This document shows positions 27,290 to 35,050 of a stretch of 64,000 nt of DNA, in pieces. Within the stretch, counting starts at the first letter, position 1. The number at the start of each line of letters is the position of its first letter. The position numbers and the translations under genes are program-made. This DNA is from Flavobacterium sp. YO12 (lineage in GTDB: Bacteria > Bacteroidota > Bacteroidia > Flavobacteriales > Flavobacteriaceae): contig NZ_NRQU01000006.1 of the NCBI RefSeq assembly GCF_004119495.1, forward strand, positions 62,001-126,000, read 5' to 3'. Under the pieces are notes generated by a model. It was not told the origin of the DNA, did not search any database, and was given only the letters and a program-made list of their open reading frames with translations.

Positions 27290-27322
27290 AAACCCGAAAA
27301 TTAGTTTTTTCGGGTTTTTTGT
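27290..27322 (+). terminator. Terminator after the E2 gene
   Basis: The stem AAACCCGAAAA/TTTTTCGGGTTT is followed by a T tract. Confidence 0.85.
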
Positions 27323-27480
27323 TTGTAGGAAAATAAGAAGATACAATTAAGAAGAAATTGTTGTCTGATAAATTTTGATGTTAAAATGCAAAAAAGAGAC
27401 TTATTTTGGGCAAAAAAATAAAAATTTGCAAAGGAAATTCCGCTTTAAAAATTACATTTGTAAACTTATAAAATTTAAAA

Positions 27481-28251
27481 ATGGAATTAAAGCTTAACAA
27501 ACCAATTTGTTTTTTTGATCTAGAAACTACTGGAATTGACATCGGTAAAGATCGGATTGTAGAAATTTCGATATTCAAAGTTTTTCCAAACGGAAATAAA
27601 GAAAGTAAAACATGGTTAGTTAATCCCACTATCCCAATTCCGCCGCAAACAACAGCTGTGCATGGTATAACTGATGAAAAAGTGGCAAACGAGCCTACTT
27701 TTACAGAGTTGGCACCACAGGTTTACAATATGATTAAGGATAGTGATTTAGGAGGTTTTAATTCAGATCGTTTTGATATTCCGTTATTGGCAGAAGAATT
27801 ACTTCGTGCAGGAGTTGATTTTGATATGAAAAATAAAGTTTCTGTAGATGTGCAGACTATTTTTCATAAAATGGAAGAGCGTACATTAAGTGCTGCTTTG
27901 AAATTTTATTGCGGAAAAAGCCTTGAAAATGCCCATTCTGCAGAAGCAGATACAATGGCAACTTACGAAATTTTAAAAGCACAATTAGATCGTTATCCAG
28001 AATTAGAGAATGATATGAAATCATTGTCTGAATTTACAACTCGAAAAAAAATAGCTGACTTTGCTGGAATGATTGCTTTTGATAAAGACAATGAAGAGAT
28101 TTTTACTTTCGGAAAACATAAAGGAGCAAAAGTAGAAAAAGTATTAGAATCAGAGCCGGGTTACTTCAGTTGGATTCAAAATGCAGACTTTCCTTTGTAT
28201 ACCAAAAAAGTTTTAACGGCAATTAAATTAAGAAAATTAAACACTAAATAA
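27481..28251 (+). CDS. DEDDh 3'-5' exonuclease with C-terminal DUF3820-like domain
   Basis: This 256-residue nuclease has ExoI CFFDLETTGIDIG (D13, E15), ExoII GGFNSDRFDIPLL with the conserved aspartate, and ExoIII NAHSAEADTMATYEIL (His-x4-Asp, the DEDDh form). It resembles the DNA polymerase III epsilon/ExoX type. The C-terminal about 60 residues (FTFGKHKGAKVEKVLESE and YFSWIQNADFP) match a DUF3820-like module found after ExoX-type nucleases. It likely trims DNA during repair or proofreading. Confidence 0.9.
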   Translation: MELKLNKPICFFDLETTGIDIGKDRIVEISIFKVFPNGNKESKTWLVNPTIPIPPQTTAVHGITDEKVANEPTFTELAPQVYNMIKDSDLGGFNSDRFDIPLLAEELLRAGVDFDMKNKVSVDVQTIFHKMEERTLSAALKFYCGKSLENAHSAEADTMATYEILKAQLDRYPELENDMKSLSEFTTRKKIADFAGMIAFDKDNEEIFTFGKHKGAKVEKVLESEPGYFSWIQNADFPLYTKKVLTAIKLRKLNTK

Positions 28252-28333
28252 AGTATTCAGTGTTCAGTTTTTAGTGTTCAGTGTTTTTGAGTGCTAAGTT
28301 TTACTGAACACTAAAAACTGATTACTGAACACT
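28252..28333. repeat. Imperfect 31-bp inverted repeat of CAGTGTTCAG words
   Basis: The arms at 28252-28282 and 28303-28333 match at 28 of 31 positions, with internal TGTTCAG/CTGAACA words. The unit fills nearly the whole gap between the exonuclease and the FAH hydrolase. It is probably a mobile-type intergenic repeat and may end the upstream transcript. Confidence 0.75.
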
Positions 28334-28341
28334 TAAGAAAA

Positions 28342-28953
28342 ATGAAGATAATCTGTATCGGTAGAAATTATACCAATCATATTGAGGAATTAAAAAACGA
28401 ACGACCAGATGAACCTGTGGTTTTTATGAAGCCAGATTCGGCAGTTTTGTTGAAGCAGCATCCGTTTGTAATTCCAGAATTTTCTGAAGAAGTTCATCAT
28501 GAATTAGAAGTAATCGTAAAGATTAATAAAGTAGGAAAATATATCGAACCAAAGTTTGCTAATAAATATTACGAAGAAATTAGTGTAGGTATTGATTTTA
28601 CAGCCAGAGATTTACAAGATAAATTAAAAGCAAAAGGATTGCCGTGGGAAAAAGCAAAAGCTTTTGACGGTTCTGCTGTAATTGGTGATTTTTTGCCAAA
28701 AAGTGATTTTGTTTCATTAGAAAATCTTACGTTTGAACTCAAGAATAATAATGAAACTGTTCAAAAAGGAAATACAAGCTTTATGCTTTGGAAAATTGAC
28801 GAATTGATTTCGTACGTATCGCAATTTTTTACGTTAAAAATTGGAGATATTATATTTACTGGGACGCCTGCGGGTGTTGCATCGGTTAAGCCTAATGATA
28901 TTTTAGAGGGCTTTTTAGAAGATAAAAAATTATTTAGAATACAAGTAAAATAA
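28342..28953 (+). CDS. Fumarylacetoacetate hydrolase family protein
   Basis: This 203-residue protein matches the compact FAH fold. It has KIICIGRNYTNHIEEL at the start, then the metal-binding HHELEVIVKI (E residues), VGIDFTARDLQDKLKAKG and the terminal GDIIFTGTPAGVASV. Members hydrolyse C-C bonds of 2-oxo-3-enoate-type acids or decarboxylate oxaloacetate. Its length is at the short end. The stop overlaps the Hpt gene start by one base (TAATG), implying coupling. Confidence 0.9.
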   Translation: MKIICIGRNYTNHIEELKNERPDEPVVFMKPDSAVLLKQHPFVIPEFSEEVHHELEVIVKINKVGKYIEPKFANKYYEEISVGIDFTARDLQDKLKAKGLPWEKAKAFDGSAVIGDFLPKSDFVSLENLTFELKNNNETVQKGNTSFMLWKIDELISYVSQFFTLKIGDIIFTGTPAGVASVKPNDILEGFLEDKKLFRIQVK

Positions 28954-29297
28954 TGGCCTTAAAGTACAACCTTTCGAAAGTGTACGCGCTTTCAGATAAC
29001 GATCCTGAATTTGTAAACGAAATTCTTAATTTATTTGTTACAGAAGTCCCTGAAGATTTAAAACAAATAAAAGAGGGAATTAAGAAAAAGGATCATAAAT
29101 ATGCCTATTCTTATGCTCATAAAATTAAACCTACATTAGATTTAATGGGGTTAAATGTTGCTTTTGAAGAGATTCTGCAAGTAGAAGCTTGGACAAAAGC
29201 TGAGGGGAAGAAAAAGGATATTATAGAGACTTTTAAAAGTATAAAAGTTCAGGTTAAAGATGCGATCAAAGAAATCAAGAAAGATTTTGATTTGTAA
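28953..29297 (+). CDS. Orphan Hpt (histidine phosphotransfer) protein
   Basis: This 114-residue all-helical protein fits a stand-alone Hpt module. The phospho-accepting histidine is probably H56 in YSYAHKIKPTLDLMGL, within the helix pair typical of the family. Hpt proteins relay phosphate between receivers in phosphorelays. No kinase or receiver is adjacent; the upstream neighbour is a metabolic FAH hydrolase, with a one-base stop/start overlap. The partner is unknown. Confidence 0.82.
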   Translation: MALKYNLSKVYALSDNDPEFVNEILNLFVTEVPEDLKQIKEGIKKKDHKYAYSYAHKIKPTLDLMGLNVAFEEILQVEAWTKAEGKKKDIIETFKSIKVQVKDAIKEIKKDFDL

Positions 29298-29309
29298 GAT
29301 CTAAATGTT

Positions 29310-29349
29310 CTTAATTCTTGTTTTTTTTAAGAAAAGAATAAGAATTAAG
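29310..29349. terminator. Possible terminator stem-loop
   Basis: CTTAATTCTT and AAGAATTAAG form a 10-bp stem around a 20-base loop. It is AT-rich and follows the Hpt stop by 12 bases. Confidence 0.45.
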
Positions 29350-29357
29350 GATTTCTT

Positions 29358-29477
29358 CTATTGTTGAGGTTGTTTTTCAATTTCTAAAAACTTCGTTTGC
29401 TCAACATCTGGTATTTGTTGTAAAAAGAATCCAGCTTTTATTTCCTTATAAATAAAGTAAAAACAGCAATCTACTTT
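29358..29477 (-). other. Start-less open frame, possible gene remnant
   Basis: On the minus strand a 39-codon open frame reads [20 protein letters not shown], then QTKFLEIEKQPQQ and a TAG. It looks protein-like but has no start codon in frame. A one-base shift at its beginning would join it to an ATG giving MQVVIRK. It may be a decayed small gene or chance. The neighbouring cinA gene runs on the other strand. Confidence 0.2.
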
Positions 29478-29519
29478 CTAATAACAACTTGCATTACCGC
29501 AAGTGAAAATAATATTTGT

Positions 29520-30773
29520 ATGAAGGCAGCCATTATAACTATTGGAGATGAAATTTTGATAGGTCAAATTATTGATACAAACTCTGGTTTTATTGCTAAA
29601 TCACTTGATCGAATTGGTGTTGAAGTTGCAGAAATGATTTCGATTAGTGACGATAAAAAACACATTTTAGATACTTTTGAGCAATTGCAAAACAAAGTTG
29701 ATGTTGTGATTGTAACTGGTGGTTTAGGGCCTACAAAAGATGATGTTACGAAGAAAACCTTTTGCGAATATTTTAACGACGAATTAGTTGTTAATCCAGA
29801 AGTTTTAGCGCATGTAACGCAGTTAATAGAAGGTTTTTATAAAAGACCAATTTCGCAATTAAACAAAGATCAAGCGCTCGTTCCGTCTACCTGTACAGTA
29901 CTTCATAATCAAGTAGGTACTGCGCCGGGTATGTGGATGAAAAAAGAAAATACCGTATTTATTTCACTTCCCGGAGTTCCGTATGAGATGAAATATTTAG
30001 TCGAAGAAGAGATAATTCCGAAAATAGTCAAAGAATACAAGCGCCCTTATATCATTCATAAAACTATTTTGACCTATGGTCAAGGAGAGAGTTTAGTTGC
30101 AGAGCGTATAGAAACTTGGGAGAATAATCTGCCGGATTTTATAAAATTAGCGTATCTGCCAAATCCAGGCAGAGTGCGTTTGCGATTAACAGCCAGAGGA
30201 ACGGATAAAGCCGAGTTAGAAAAAGCAATAGAAGAGAATGTAAAATCTTTAGATGCTATAATTCATGATATAATAGTTGGTTACGAAGAAAATGAAACGA
30301 TAGAAACTGTAATTGCTAAGTTTCTTTCCAGACAAAATAAAACGATTTCAACAGCAGAAAGTTGTACCGGAGGAAGAATTGCTTCGTTGTTAACTTCGGT
30401 AGAAGGCTCTTCAAAATATTTTAAAGGAAGTATTGTTTCGTACGCAACAGAGGCTAAAGTCAATGTTCTTGGTGTTTCGCAGGATTTAGTAGATGAATTT
30501 ACAGTGGTAAGTGCGCAGGTTGCATCAGCTATGGCTTTGAATGTGAAAGAAATACTGAAAACGGACTATGCAATTGCGACAACTGGTAACGCCGGACCCT
30601 CAAAAGGGGATTCAGATGCTGAAATTGGCACTGTTTTTATAGCTTTGGCTACCCCAACAGAGATAATTGTAGAAGAATTTAACTTTGGTCAACCACGTGA
30701 AAAAGTGATAGATAGAGCCACGATTAAGAGTTTGGAAATTTTACAGAAAGAAATTTTAAAAATTGTGCAATAA
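29520..30773 (+). CDS. cinA: CinA family protein (nicotinamide-nucleotide amidohydrolase)
   Basis: This 417-residue protein has an N-terminal MoCF/COG1058 domain ([20 protein letters not shown], then [16 protein letters not shown]) and a C-terminal CinA deamidase domain ([20 protein letters not shown], then [19 protein letters not shown]). The C-domain deamidates NMN to NaMN in pyridine nucleotide salvage; the N-domain hydrolyses ADP-ribose in some members. The full two-domain length is normal. The ATG follows directly after an AT-rich tract, so the leader is short. Confidence 0.95.
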   Translation: MKAAIITIGDEILIGQIIDTNSGFIAKSLDRIGVEVAEMISISDDKKHILDTFEQLQNKVDVVIVTGGLGPTKDDVTKKTFCEYFNDELVVNPEVLAHVTQLIEGFYKRPISQLNKDQALVPSTCTVLHNQVGTAPGMWMKKENTVFISLPGVPYEMKYLVEEEIIPKIVKEYKRPYIIHKTILTYGQGESLVAERIETWENNLPDFIKLAYLPNPGRVRLRLTARGTDKAELEKAIEENVKSLDAIIHDIIVGYEENETIETVIAKFLSRQNKTISTAESCTGGRIASLLTSVEGSSKYFKGSIVSYATEAKVNVLGVSQDLVDEFTVVSAQVASAMALNVKEILKTDYAIATTGNAGPSKGDSDAEIGTVFIALATPTEIIVEEFNFGQPREKVIDRATIKSLEILQKEILKIVQ

Positions 30774-30844
30774 TTTTTTGCTACAATGGTTTATTTTTCT
30801 TTTCTTTGCACCCTGATTTTGAATAACGATAAAAGATAAGTATA

Positions 30845-31081
30845 ATGTCAAGAGTTTGTGACCTTACAGGTAAAAGAGCGATGGTAGGAAATAACGTTTC
30901 TCACGCTATGAACAAAACTAAGAGAAAGTTTTCTGTAAACTTAGTTAAAAAGCGTTTTTATCTTCCAGAAGAAGATAGATGGATTACTCTTAGAGTAGCA
31001 GCATCTACGATAAAAACAATTAATAAAAATGGAATCACTGCTGTTTTGAAAAAAGCGCAGTCAGAAGGATTTATCAAATAA
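30845..31081 (+). CDS. rpmB: 50S ribosomal protein L28
   Basis: This 78-residue protein matches L28, with [20 protein letters not shown] at the start and the characteristic basic [15 protein letters not shown]. It begins the conserved cluster rpmB-rpmG-DUF4295-ftsY. L28 binds near the E site of the large subunit. Confidence 0.97.
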   Translation: MSRVCDLTGKRAMVGNNVSHAMNKTKRKFSVNLVKKRFYLPEEDRWITLRVAASTIKTINKNGITAVLKKAQSEGFIK

Positions 31082-31108
31082 TCTTTTCCTAAATAAATAT
31101 ATAGCAAG

Positions 31109-31290
31109 ATGGCAAAGAAAGGTAATAGAATCCAAGTAATTTTAGAATGTACTGAGCACAAGACTTCTGGTGTTCCAGGAACTTCTAGATACATTACAAC
31201 TAAGAACAAAAAAATACTCCAGACAGATTAGAGATTAAAAAATTTAATCCAATCTTAAAAAGAGTAACTGTTCATAAAGAAATTAAGTAA
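31109..31290 (+). pseudogene. rpmG: 50S ribosomal protein L33, frameshifted
   Basis: The first 35 codons give [20 protein letters not shown], then [15 protein letters not shown], and the frame then hits TAG at 31229 after 40 codons. In the next frame the expected L33 continuation runs to a TAA at 31288: [17 protein letters not shown], then TVHKEIK. The break is at a run of seven A (31208-31214); an eighth A would give the normal 60-residue protein. The span is 182 bases, one short of 183. Because L33 is well conserved, a sequencing or assembly indel is likely. This L33 lacks the two zinc CxxC pairs. Confidence 0.9.
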
Positions 31291-31361
31291 TAATTAGAGA
31301 TTTATAAGTCTCAGTGGTTTGGCCATTTGAGTTTTATAAAACTTCAAATAACATTTGAATC

Positions 31362-31514
31362 ATGGCAAAGAAAACCGTAGCATCGTTACAAACATCTTCT
31401 AAGAGATTATCAAAAGCCATCAAAATGGTGAAATCTCCTAAAACTGGTGCATATACATTCGTAGAATCTATTATGGCTCCTGAAGAAGTTGATAATTTCT
31501 TGAAAAAGAAATAA
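31362..31514 (+). CDS. DUF4295 family small protein (ribosome-associated)
   Basis: This 50-residue basic protein is too short for usual ORF cut-offs but has the conserved start MAKKTVASLQTSSKRLSKAI and ends NFLKKK. It always follows rpmB-rpmG in Bacteroidota in my recollection. From memory the Flavobacterium johnsoniae ribosome contains an extra large-subunit protein named bL38, which may be this family; I am not certain. The gene ends just before a clear terminator. Confidence 0.88.
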   Translation: MAKKTVASLQTSSKRLSKAIKMVKSPKTGAYTFVESIMAPEEVDNFLKKK

Positions 31515-31533
31515 TTACATTTACAATATATAG

Positions 31534-31568
31534 AAAAGCTACTTTCATTCGGAAGTAGCTTTTTTATT
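31534..31568 (+). terminator. Terminator of the ribosomal protein operon
   Basis: The stem AAAAGCTACTT/AAGTAGCTTTT is followed by TTTATTTTTT. Confidence 0.88.
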
Positions 31569-31623
31569 TTTTATATTTGTTTAAAAAATTGTAGAAACCA
31601 TACAATTTGTGTTTTTTTAAACA

Positions 31624-31700
31624 TTAATTCCCGCCATACTCTTTATCTTTACTTGTCTAAAGAAGACAAGTAAAGGATATCGTTCCTGTCGGGGTTAAAT
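31624..31700 (-). ncRNA. Flavo-1-like structured RNA element
   Basis: On the minus strand it reads AACCCCGACAGGAACGATAT, then CCTTT, the hairpin ACTTGTC/GACAAGT, then AAAGATAAAGAGTATGGCGG and GAATTAA. The spacing of head, CCTTT, hairpin, AAAGATA and GCGGGA matches the copies at 9316 and 33097. It points back towards the ribosomal operon terminator and away from ftsY, so it is not an obvious leader. Confidence 0.5.
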
Positions 31701-31780
31701 TAAAAGCAAAAGGCATTCTATAAGCATTAGGATTGTTTTTAAGCCCTAAGAAGCAGTCTACAACTAACAATAAATAAAAA

Positions 31781-32734
31781 ATGAGTTTTTTTAAAAAATT
31801 ATTCTCTACCGAAAAAAAAGAGACTTTAGATAAAGGTCTTGAAAAAACAAAAACTACTTTTTTCTCTAAGTTAAGCAAAGCTGTTGCTGGAAAATCTAAA
31901 GTTGATGATGACGTTTTAGATAATCTTGAAGAAGTTTTGGTTGCTTCAGACGTTGGTGTAAATACAACGTTGAAAATCATTGAAAGAATTGAAAAACGCG
32001 TTGCCGAAGATAAATATTTAGGTACAGCCGAATTAAATCAAATTCTTCGTGATGAAATAGGTGGTTTGTTATCTGAGACCAATACAGGCGAAGGAACAGA
32101 GTTTGATATTCCAAAAAACAAAAAGCCATATGTTTTAATGGTGGTTGGAGTAAATGGTGTTGGGAAAACAACTACAATTGGTAAGCTGGCTTATCAGTTT
32201 AAAAAAGCGGGTTATAAAGTAGTTTTAGGTGCTGCAGATACATTTCGTGCCGCTGCAATAGACCAATTGCAGGTTTGGGCTGATCGTGTTGATGTGCCAA
32301 TCGTAAGACAAAATATGGGAAGCGATCCTGCTTCTGTAGCTTTTGATACTTTACAATCTGCGGTAGCTCAAAATGCTGATGTTGTAATTATTGATACCGC
32401 TGGACGTTTACACAATAAAGTTAATTTGATGAATGAGCTTTCTAAAGTGAAACGTGTTATGCAGAAAGTGGTTGAAGATGCTCCACACGATGTGCTTTTA
32501 GTTTTAGATGGTTCAACAGGTCAAAACGCTTTTGAGCAAGCTAAGCAATTTACGGCAGCAACAGAAGTAACATCATTGGCAGTAACAAAATTAGATGGAA
32601 CTGCAAAAGGCGGTGTTGTGATTGGTATTTCAGACCAATTTCAAATTCCTGTAAAATATATTGGTGTTGGCGAAGGAATTGAAGATTTACAAGTCTTTAA
32701 TAAATATGAATTCGTTGACAGTTTCTTTAAATAA
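31781..32734 (+). CDS. ftsY: Signal recognition particle receptor FtsY
   Basis: FtsY is the SRP receptor GTPase that delivers ribosomes to the translocon. The 317-residue form has a short A domain and an NG domain. G1 is GVNGVGKTT (123-131), with the later motifs IDTAGRLHNK and TKLDGTAKGGVV. The alpha-helical N domain precedes G1 (about residues 20-95). The acidic N-terminal extension of E. coli FtsY is absent, as usual in Bacteroidota. A small membrane-protein gene follows after 7 bases. Confidence 0.97.
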   Translation: MSFFKKLFSTEKKETLDKGLEKTKTTFFSKLSKAVAGKSKVDDDVLDNLEEVLVASDVGVNTTLKIIERIEKRVAEDKYLGTAELNQILRDEIGGLLSETNTGEGTEFDIPKNKKPYVLMVVGVNGVGKTTTIGKLAYQFKKAGYKVVLGAADTFRAAAIDQLQVWADRVDVPIVRQNMGSDPASVAFDTLQSAVAQNADVVIIDTAGRLHNKVNLMNELSKVKRVMQKVVEDAPHDVLLVLDGSTGQNAFEQAKQFTAATEVTSLAVTKLDGTAKGGVVIGISDQFQIPVKYIGVGEGIEDLQVFNKYEFVDSFFK

Positions 32735-32741
32735 AATAATA

Positions 32742-32921
32742 ATGAGTTTTTCTTCTTTAAAAAATATATCGGCAGTTGTGTTTTATTTTGCAAGTGTGGT
32801 GTGTTTTGTTTTAGCAAATGTTTTAAGAGACAGCAGTCTTTCTTTTTATTATGTTCTGCTTGTTCTTGGAATAGGATTCTTTTTTATGGGAGTTCTTAAA
32901 AGGCTTCGTACTAAAAATTAA
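32742..32921 (+). CDS. Small two-helix membrane protein
   Basis: This 59-residue protein, MSFSSLKNISAVVFYFASVV onward, has two hydrophobic helices separated by a short LRDSSLSFY turn, and a basic end (LKRLRTKN). I choose the ATG at 32742; a longer reading overlapping ftsY would add 27 residues without membrane character. It starts 7 bases after the ftsY stop, so it is likely cotranscribed. The function is unknown. Confidence 0.75.
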   Translation: MSFSSLKNISAVVFYFASVVCFVLANVLRDSSLSFYYVLLVLGIGFFFMGVLKRLRTKN

Positions 32922-33096
32922 GTAATTTATTAATTCTTAAAAATGTAAGATTTCGTTAAATTATAAAAGACGGCTTTTTGGCTGTATCTATAGTTTAATG
33001 GTAATCTTATTTTTGTTTTTTATTAATTTTACTTTTTACTTCTTTTGAATTATATAAGTTTAACTTTGTAGTTCACTAAATTTCTTTTTGAAAATG

Positions 33097-33182
33097 GGAG
33101 TCCTAGCCCTGATGGGAGCGGCATCCTTTTTCTGGCTTCTTTAGGCAGGAAAAGATACAGCGGACAGCAGGAATAAGCTCCA
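33097..33182 (+). ncRNA. Flavo-1-like structured RNA element
   Basis: It begins GGGAGTCCTAGCCCTGATGG, continues GAGCGGCATCCTTTT, a hairpin around CTGGCTTCTTTAGGCAG, then AAAAGATACAGCGGACAGCA and GGAATAAGCTCC. GGAG at the start can pair with CTCC at the end. This is the best-preserved copy in the window. It ends 20 bases before the 33203 lipoprotein ATG. The name Flavo-1 is recalled, not searched. Confidence 0.6.
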
Positions 33183-33202
33183 AATTAATATTATAAATTA
33201 TT

Positions 33203-33643
33203 ATGAAAAACACTTTTATGGTTTTGGTTTTGTCGCTTTTGTTTATAAGCTGTAAACAAGAAATAAAACCCGCAGATATTGAAAAACTTAATGGTTACTG
33301 GGAAATTGAAAAGGTGGTTTTTGATAAAGGTGAAGAAAAAGCATACGGAATGAATGAGAACTTTGATTATTTTCAAATAAAAGGGAATAAAGGTACTCGT
33401 ACGAAAGTTATGGCGCAGTTAGATGGTACTTTTTTAACTACAAATACTTTTGAAAATGTTGTTGTAAGATTTACAGATAAAGGAACTTTTTTGGATTATA
33501 AGACGGACTATGCCAAATGGAGCGAGGAGTTGATCTCTGTTTCAGATGAAACTTTTGTTGTAAAGAACGATCAAAATAAAGAATATCATTATAAAAAAGC
33601 AGGACCAGTTAATATTTTAGAAAATGGCAAAAAGACTAAATAA
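33203..33643 (+). CDS. Lipoprotein of unknown function, lipocalin-like
   Basis: This 146-residue lipoprotein has a signal ending LLFISCKQ. The mature part contains LNGYWEIEKVVFDKGEEK and YFQIKGNKGTRTKVM, a pattern seen in small lipocalin-like domains of Bacteroidota. Its last 20 bases overlap the start of the DUF721 gene in another frame. A Flavo-1-like element forms its leader. Confidence 0.78.
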   Translation: MKNTFMVLVLSLLFISCKQEIKPADIEKLNGYWEIEKVVFDKGEEKAYGMNENFDYFQIKGNKGTRTKVMAQLDGTFLTTNTFENVVVRFTDKGTFLDYKTDYAKWSEELISVSDETFVVKNDQNKEYHYKKAGPVNILENGKKTK

Positions 33644-33920
33644 TCAAAGTACAATTGGCGATGTTTTACAGCAAATTATTCAGGTGAATAAATTGCAGCC
33701 TGGAATGGATCAAATTGATGTAAAAGAGGCATGGAGACAGTTGATGGGAAATGGAGTGAACACATACACCAGAAATGTTGTTTTAAAAGGAAGTACGCTT
33801 TATGTTGAACTTGCGTCGGCCGTTTTAAGGGAAGAGTTAAGTCATGGAAAATCTAAAATCGTTAAGATGATTAATGAAGAATTGGGTCGTGAGGTTGTTA
33901 AAGACGTCGTTTTAAGATAA
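33624..33920 (+). CDS. DUF721 (DciA-like) family protein
   Basis: This 98-residue basic protein matches DUF721: MAKRLNNQSTIGDVLQQIIQ, then VKEAWRQLMGNGVNTYTRNVV and LYVELASAVLREELSHGKSK. The DUF721/DciA group includes the loader of the replicative helicase in many bacteria, so a replication role is plausible. The start is 20 bases inside the upstream lipoprotein gene, in another reading frame, implying coupling. Confidence 0.85.
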   Translation: MAKRLNNQSTIGDVLQQIIQVNKLQPGMDQIDVKEAWRQLMGNGVNTYTRNVVLKGSTLYVELASAVLREELSHGKSKIVKMINEELGREVVKDVVLR

Positions 33921-33949
33921 TCTCATTTGAAATTTAAGATAGGTAAATT

Positions 33950-34411
33950 ATGATAATCATAAAATCGAAGTTTAAAATTTTCCCGATTGTTTTAATCTCA
34001 TATTTGAGTGCTTTGCCTTTTTTGGCTATTTATTTATGTTTTATATCGCTAAAGGAAAATATAATATTAGCCATTTTGTTTTTATTGTTTGTTGTTGTTT
34101 TCTGGTTAACTATATTGAAAACTCGTGCAAACAGCATAACAATGTATGAAGATAGTATACTAGTGAAACGTTACTTTGGATTAGGAAAATCGATAGTATA
34201 TAAATACGCTGAATTAGATGGTTTTGCTACTATGTTCGAGACTGGAAAAGGCAGTGTTTATGAGTCTATTTTTATTCTTGAAGAAGGAAAAAGAGTAGGT
34301 TGTATTTCTAGTTTTTATCATAGCAATTTCGATGCTTTAAAGTTAAACCTGAAAAGTAATTTAGTCGATTTAGTGGAAATGGAAAATACTTTAAAAAGAG
34401 AGAACGCTTAA
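33950..34411 (+). CDS. Two-helix membrane protein with a cytoplasmic beta domain
   Basis: This 153-residue protein has two hydrophobic helices (about 12-32 and 36-55) followed by a soluble part with short beta-strands (SITMYEDSILVKRYFGLGK, SIFILEEGKRVGCISSF). The layout resembles PH-domain-like membrane proteins, but I cannot confirm a family. It starts 29 bases after the DUF721 gene and is probably in the same transcript, which ends at the following terminator. Confidence 0.7.
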   Translation: MIIIKSKFKIFPIVLISYLSALPFLAIYLCFISLKENIILAILFLLFVVVFWLTILKTRANSITMYEDSILVKRYFGLGKSIVYKYAELDGFATMFETGKGSVYESIFILEEGKRVGCISSFYHSNFDALKLNLKSNLVDLVEMENTLKRENA

Positions 34412-34436
34412 TTGTTTACATAGATTAATAAAATAG

Positions 34437-34470
34437 AAAAGCCGTTTCAAATTTGAAACGGCTTTTTATT
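34437..34470. terminator. Bidirectional terminator
   Basis: The stem AAAAGCCGTTTCAAA/TTTGAAACGGCTTTT is nearly perfect. It lies between the convergent membrane-protein and ndk genes. Confidence 0.9.
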
Positions 34471-34517
34471 ATGTGCAAAGTTCAGTAATTATTAATACTG
34501 AACTCTAAAATCATAAA

Positions 34518-34937
34518 TTAGAATTGCTCTCTTCCAGCAAAGTGGAATGCGCCTTCGATTGCAGCATTTTCGTCGCTGTCAGAACCGTGAACTGCATTTT
34601 CTCCAATTGAAGTAGCATATGCTTTACGGATAGTTCCTTCAGCAGCTTCAGCAGGATTTGTAGCTCCAATTAAAGTTCTGAAATCTTCTACTGCGTTTTC
34701 TTTTTCTAAAATTGCAGCAACAATTGGTCCGCGTGACATAAATTCAACTAATTCTCCGTAGAAAGGTCTTTCTGCGTGAACTGCGTAAAATGCTTGAGCA
34801 TCAGCTACAGTTAATTGAGTTAATTTTAATGAAACGATTTTAAAACCACCGTTAGTGATCATTGCTAAGATATTCCCGATGTGTCCGTTTGCAACAGCAT
34901 CTGGCTTAATCATTGTAAAAGTTCTATTTGTTGCCAT
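34518..34937 (-). CDS. ndk: Nucleoside diphosphate kinase
   Basis: This 139-residue enzyme balances nucleoside triphosphates. It has the start [16 protein letters not shown] and the active-site segment [15 protein letters not shown], with the phospho-accepting histidine in NAVHGSDS. The length is usual. A good -7 box is 24 bases upstream. Confidence 0.97.
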   Translation of the reverse strand: MATNRTFTMIKPDAVANGHIGNILAMITNGGFKIVSLKLTQLTVADAQAFYAVHAERPFYGELVEFMSRGPIVAAILEKENAVEDFRTLIGATNPAEAAEGTIRKAYATSIGENAVHGSDSDENAAIEGAFHFAGREQF

Positions 34938-34960
34938 TTTTTATTTTATTAAATTTTGTG

Positions 34961-34968
34961 CAAAAGTA
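34961..34968 (-). promoter_or_regulatory. Probable -7 box of ndk
   Basis: On the minus strand TACTTTTG matches TAnnTTTG and is 23 bases before the ATG. Confidence 0.6.
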
Positions 34969-35050
34969 TACTTTTTTTATGAATTGATTTTAATTAATTC
35001 GTAATTAAAACACGTTAGAATGATGTTTCGGTGAATAAAAGCTTTTTTAA

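Noticed and set aside
30958..31209. Minus-strand 83-codon frame over rpmB/rpmG
   Set aside because: It is antisense to ribosomal protein genes and shows no protein-like features.
32661..32741. Longer version of the small membrane protein overlapping ftsY
   Set aside because: The extra 27 residues are in another frame of ftsY and lack membrane character; the ATG at 32742 is a better start.
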